Assembly: GCF_003992615.1 (NCBI RefSeq)
Contig: NZ_RZMY01000006.1
Location: 560,179-624,178, forward strand
DNA: 64,000 bases
Reading direction: 5' to 3'
Source of the DNA: Flagellimonas beolgyonensis
GTDB lineage: Bacteria > Bacteroidota > Bacteroidia > Flavobacteriales > Flavobacteriaceae
In this document: positions 63,665 to 64,000 of the stretch, in pieces
Layout of the letters: every line of letters begins with the position of its first letter
How positions within the stretch are numbered: the stretch's first letter is position 1
Program-made: the position numbers and the translations under genes
Notes under the pieces: model-generated
Seen by the model: the letters and a program-made list of their open reading frames with translations, nothing else
Told to the model about the DNA's origin: nothing
The model's database searches: none

Positions 63665-64000
63665 CTAGGATTGGTGCTTTTGTTTTTTACTACCCTCGTA
63701 CATTTCGTACTCCACCAGTCTTGCTTCCAATTTACCATTGAAGGCCTTAATTTTTTTGGAAGGTCGCAAACCGACATGTTTTAGCGCCTCCAAATTTGAG
63801 GTGATCATCCAAGCGTTGGTACCTGGATACGCCTGCTTTAAAGTGTCCCCTATTTTGGCGTAGAATTCATCCACTTCAATAGGCAATCGTTCCCCGTACG
63901 GCGGATTGAACATCATAAAAAGCTTCCCATCGACCGGTTTTTCAGTATAAAAGAAATCCTTCCGTTCTATGGAAATATAGGCTGATAAATTAGCATTTTC
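63665..64000 (-). CDS. RlmL-like THUMP-domain RNA methyltransferase, C-terminal part
   Basis: The last 111 residues lie in the window; the gene continues past the right edge. Motif IV NPPYGERL with following PIEVDEFYAKIGDTLKQ is characteristic of the N2-guanine methyltransferases of 23S rRNA (RlmL, N-terminal part), or the Trm14-like group. The tail is basic (GSKKQKHQS). The sequence upstream (ISIERKDFFYTEKPVDGK) is in frame to the window end. Substrate base cannot be confirmed without the N-terminal THUMP domain. Confidence 0.85.
   Translation of the reverse strand, partial: ENANLSAYISIERKDFFYTEKPVDGKLFMMFNPPYGERLPIEVDEFYAKIGDTLKQAYPGTNAWMITSNLEALKHVGLRPSKKIKAFNGKLEARLVEYEMYEGSKKQKHQS

Overview
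The window looks like a stretch of core chromosome from a marine Flavobacteriaceae (Bacteroidota), probably close to Muricauda/Allomuricauda. Evidence: promoter boxes of the TAnnTTTG type, almost no Shine-Dalgarno sequences, SusC/FecA-type TonB receptor architecture with an N-terminal carboxypeptidase-like domain, bacillithiol synthesis (BshC), Bacteroidota-only families (DUF6452, DUF6048, DUF6515, DUF3820) and many short-signal lipoproteins. This placement is inferred from gene content, not from a marker search. No rRNA, tRNA, CRISPR array, insertion sequence or prophage was recognised. No gene-free stretch exceeds 300 bases; the longest gaps are 35379-35654, 10282-10519 and 60245-60476.

Layout. 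1-4623 (minus): an M48 metallopeptidase fragment, a GH31 alpha-glucosidase and glycogen branching enzyme GlgB. 4783-8739 (plus): a collagen-like lipoprotein, two different MsrB methionine sulfoxide reductases, a DinB-like protein, dihydrolipoyl dehydrogenase and a small membrane protein. 8731-16272: aroQ, two small beta-barrel proteins, xerD, NDH-2, a secreted M20 amidohydrolase, an ECF sigma factor with a membrane partner, and an acyltransferase. 16309-24322: a Nudix hydrolase and a cyclophilin starting back to back, a dienelactone hydrolase, then a minus-strand outer-membrane operon (barrel protein, TonB receptor, DoxX) preceded by a pair of palindromic operator-like sites, followed by TRIC-channel and RDD genes.

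24358-30523 (plus) is one tight operon: SpoIIM-like, multi-pass membrane protein, DUF4129, DUF4350, MoxR ATPase, DUF58. Together with the divergent RDD gene it is the widespread but poorly understood MoxR membrane cluster. 30516-33301 (minus) has a DUF2279-like protein, a nitronate monooxygenase, a REP-like repeat pair and mnmA. 33510-40143 has a four-domain fasciclin lipoprotein, DUF6515, yidC, pyrG and DUF3820. 40187-42052 holds two tandem Tat-exported TIM-barrel isomerases. 42049-46646 (minus) is an overlapping operon guaA - LysM/binding-protein fusion - OsmC - DUF922 protease.

46845-64000 carries pgmB, a TPR/membrane/LuxR-type regulator, an unrecognised 765-residue lipoprotein whose promoter has tandem GTCCACC repeats, bshC, a large M14 peptidase, a carboxypeptidase-regulatory-domain protein, a Tat-exported LD-carboxypeptidase, rocD, the rlmD-DUF6452-DUF6048 run, a VOC protein, and the 3' end of an RlmL-like methyltransferase. 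Genes act mostly in housekeeping: alpha-glucan metabolism (glgB, GH31, pgmB), thiol redox (MsrB, BshC, OsmC), envelope assembly (YidC, LysM, MoxR cluster) and RNA/nucleotide metabolism. The least explained items are the regulator-lipoprotein pair at 47598-51961, the operator pair at 22916-22950, and a set of genes whose -7 box ends only 3-5 bases before the start codon.
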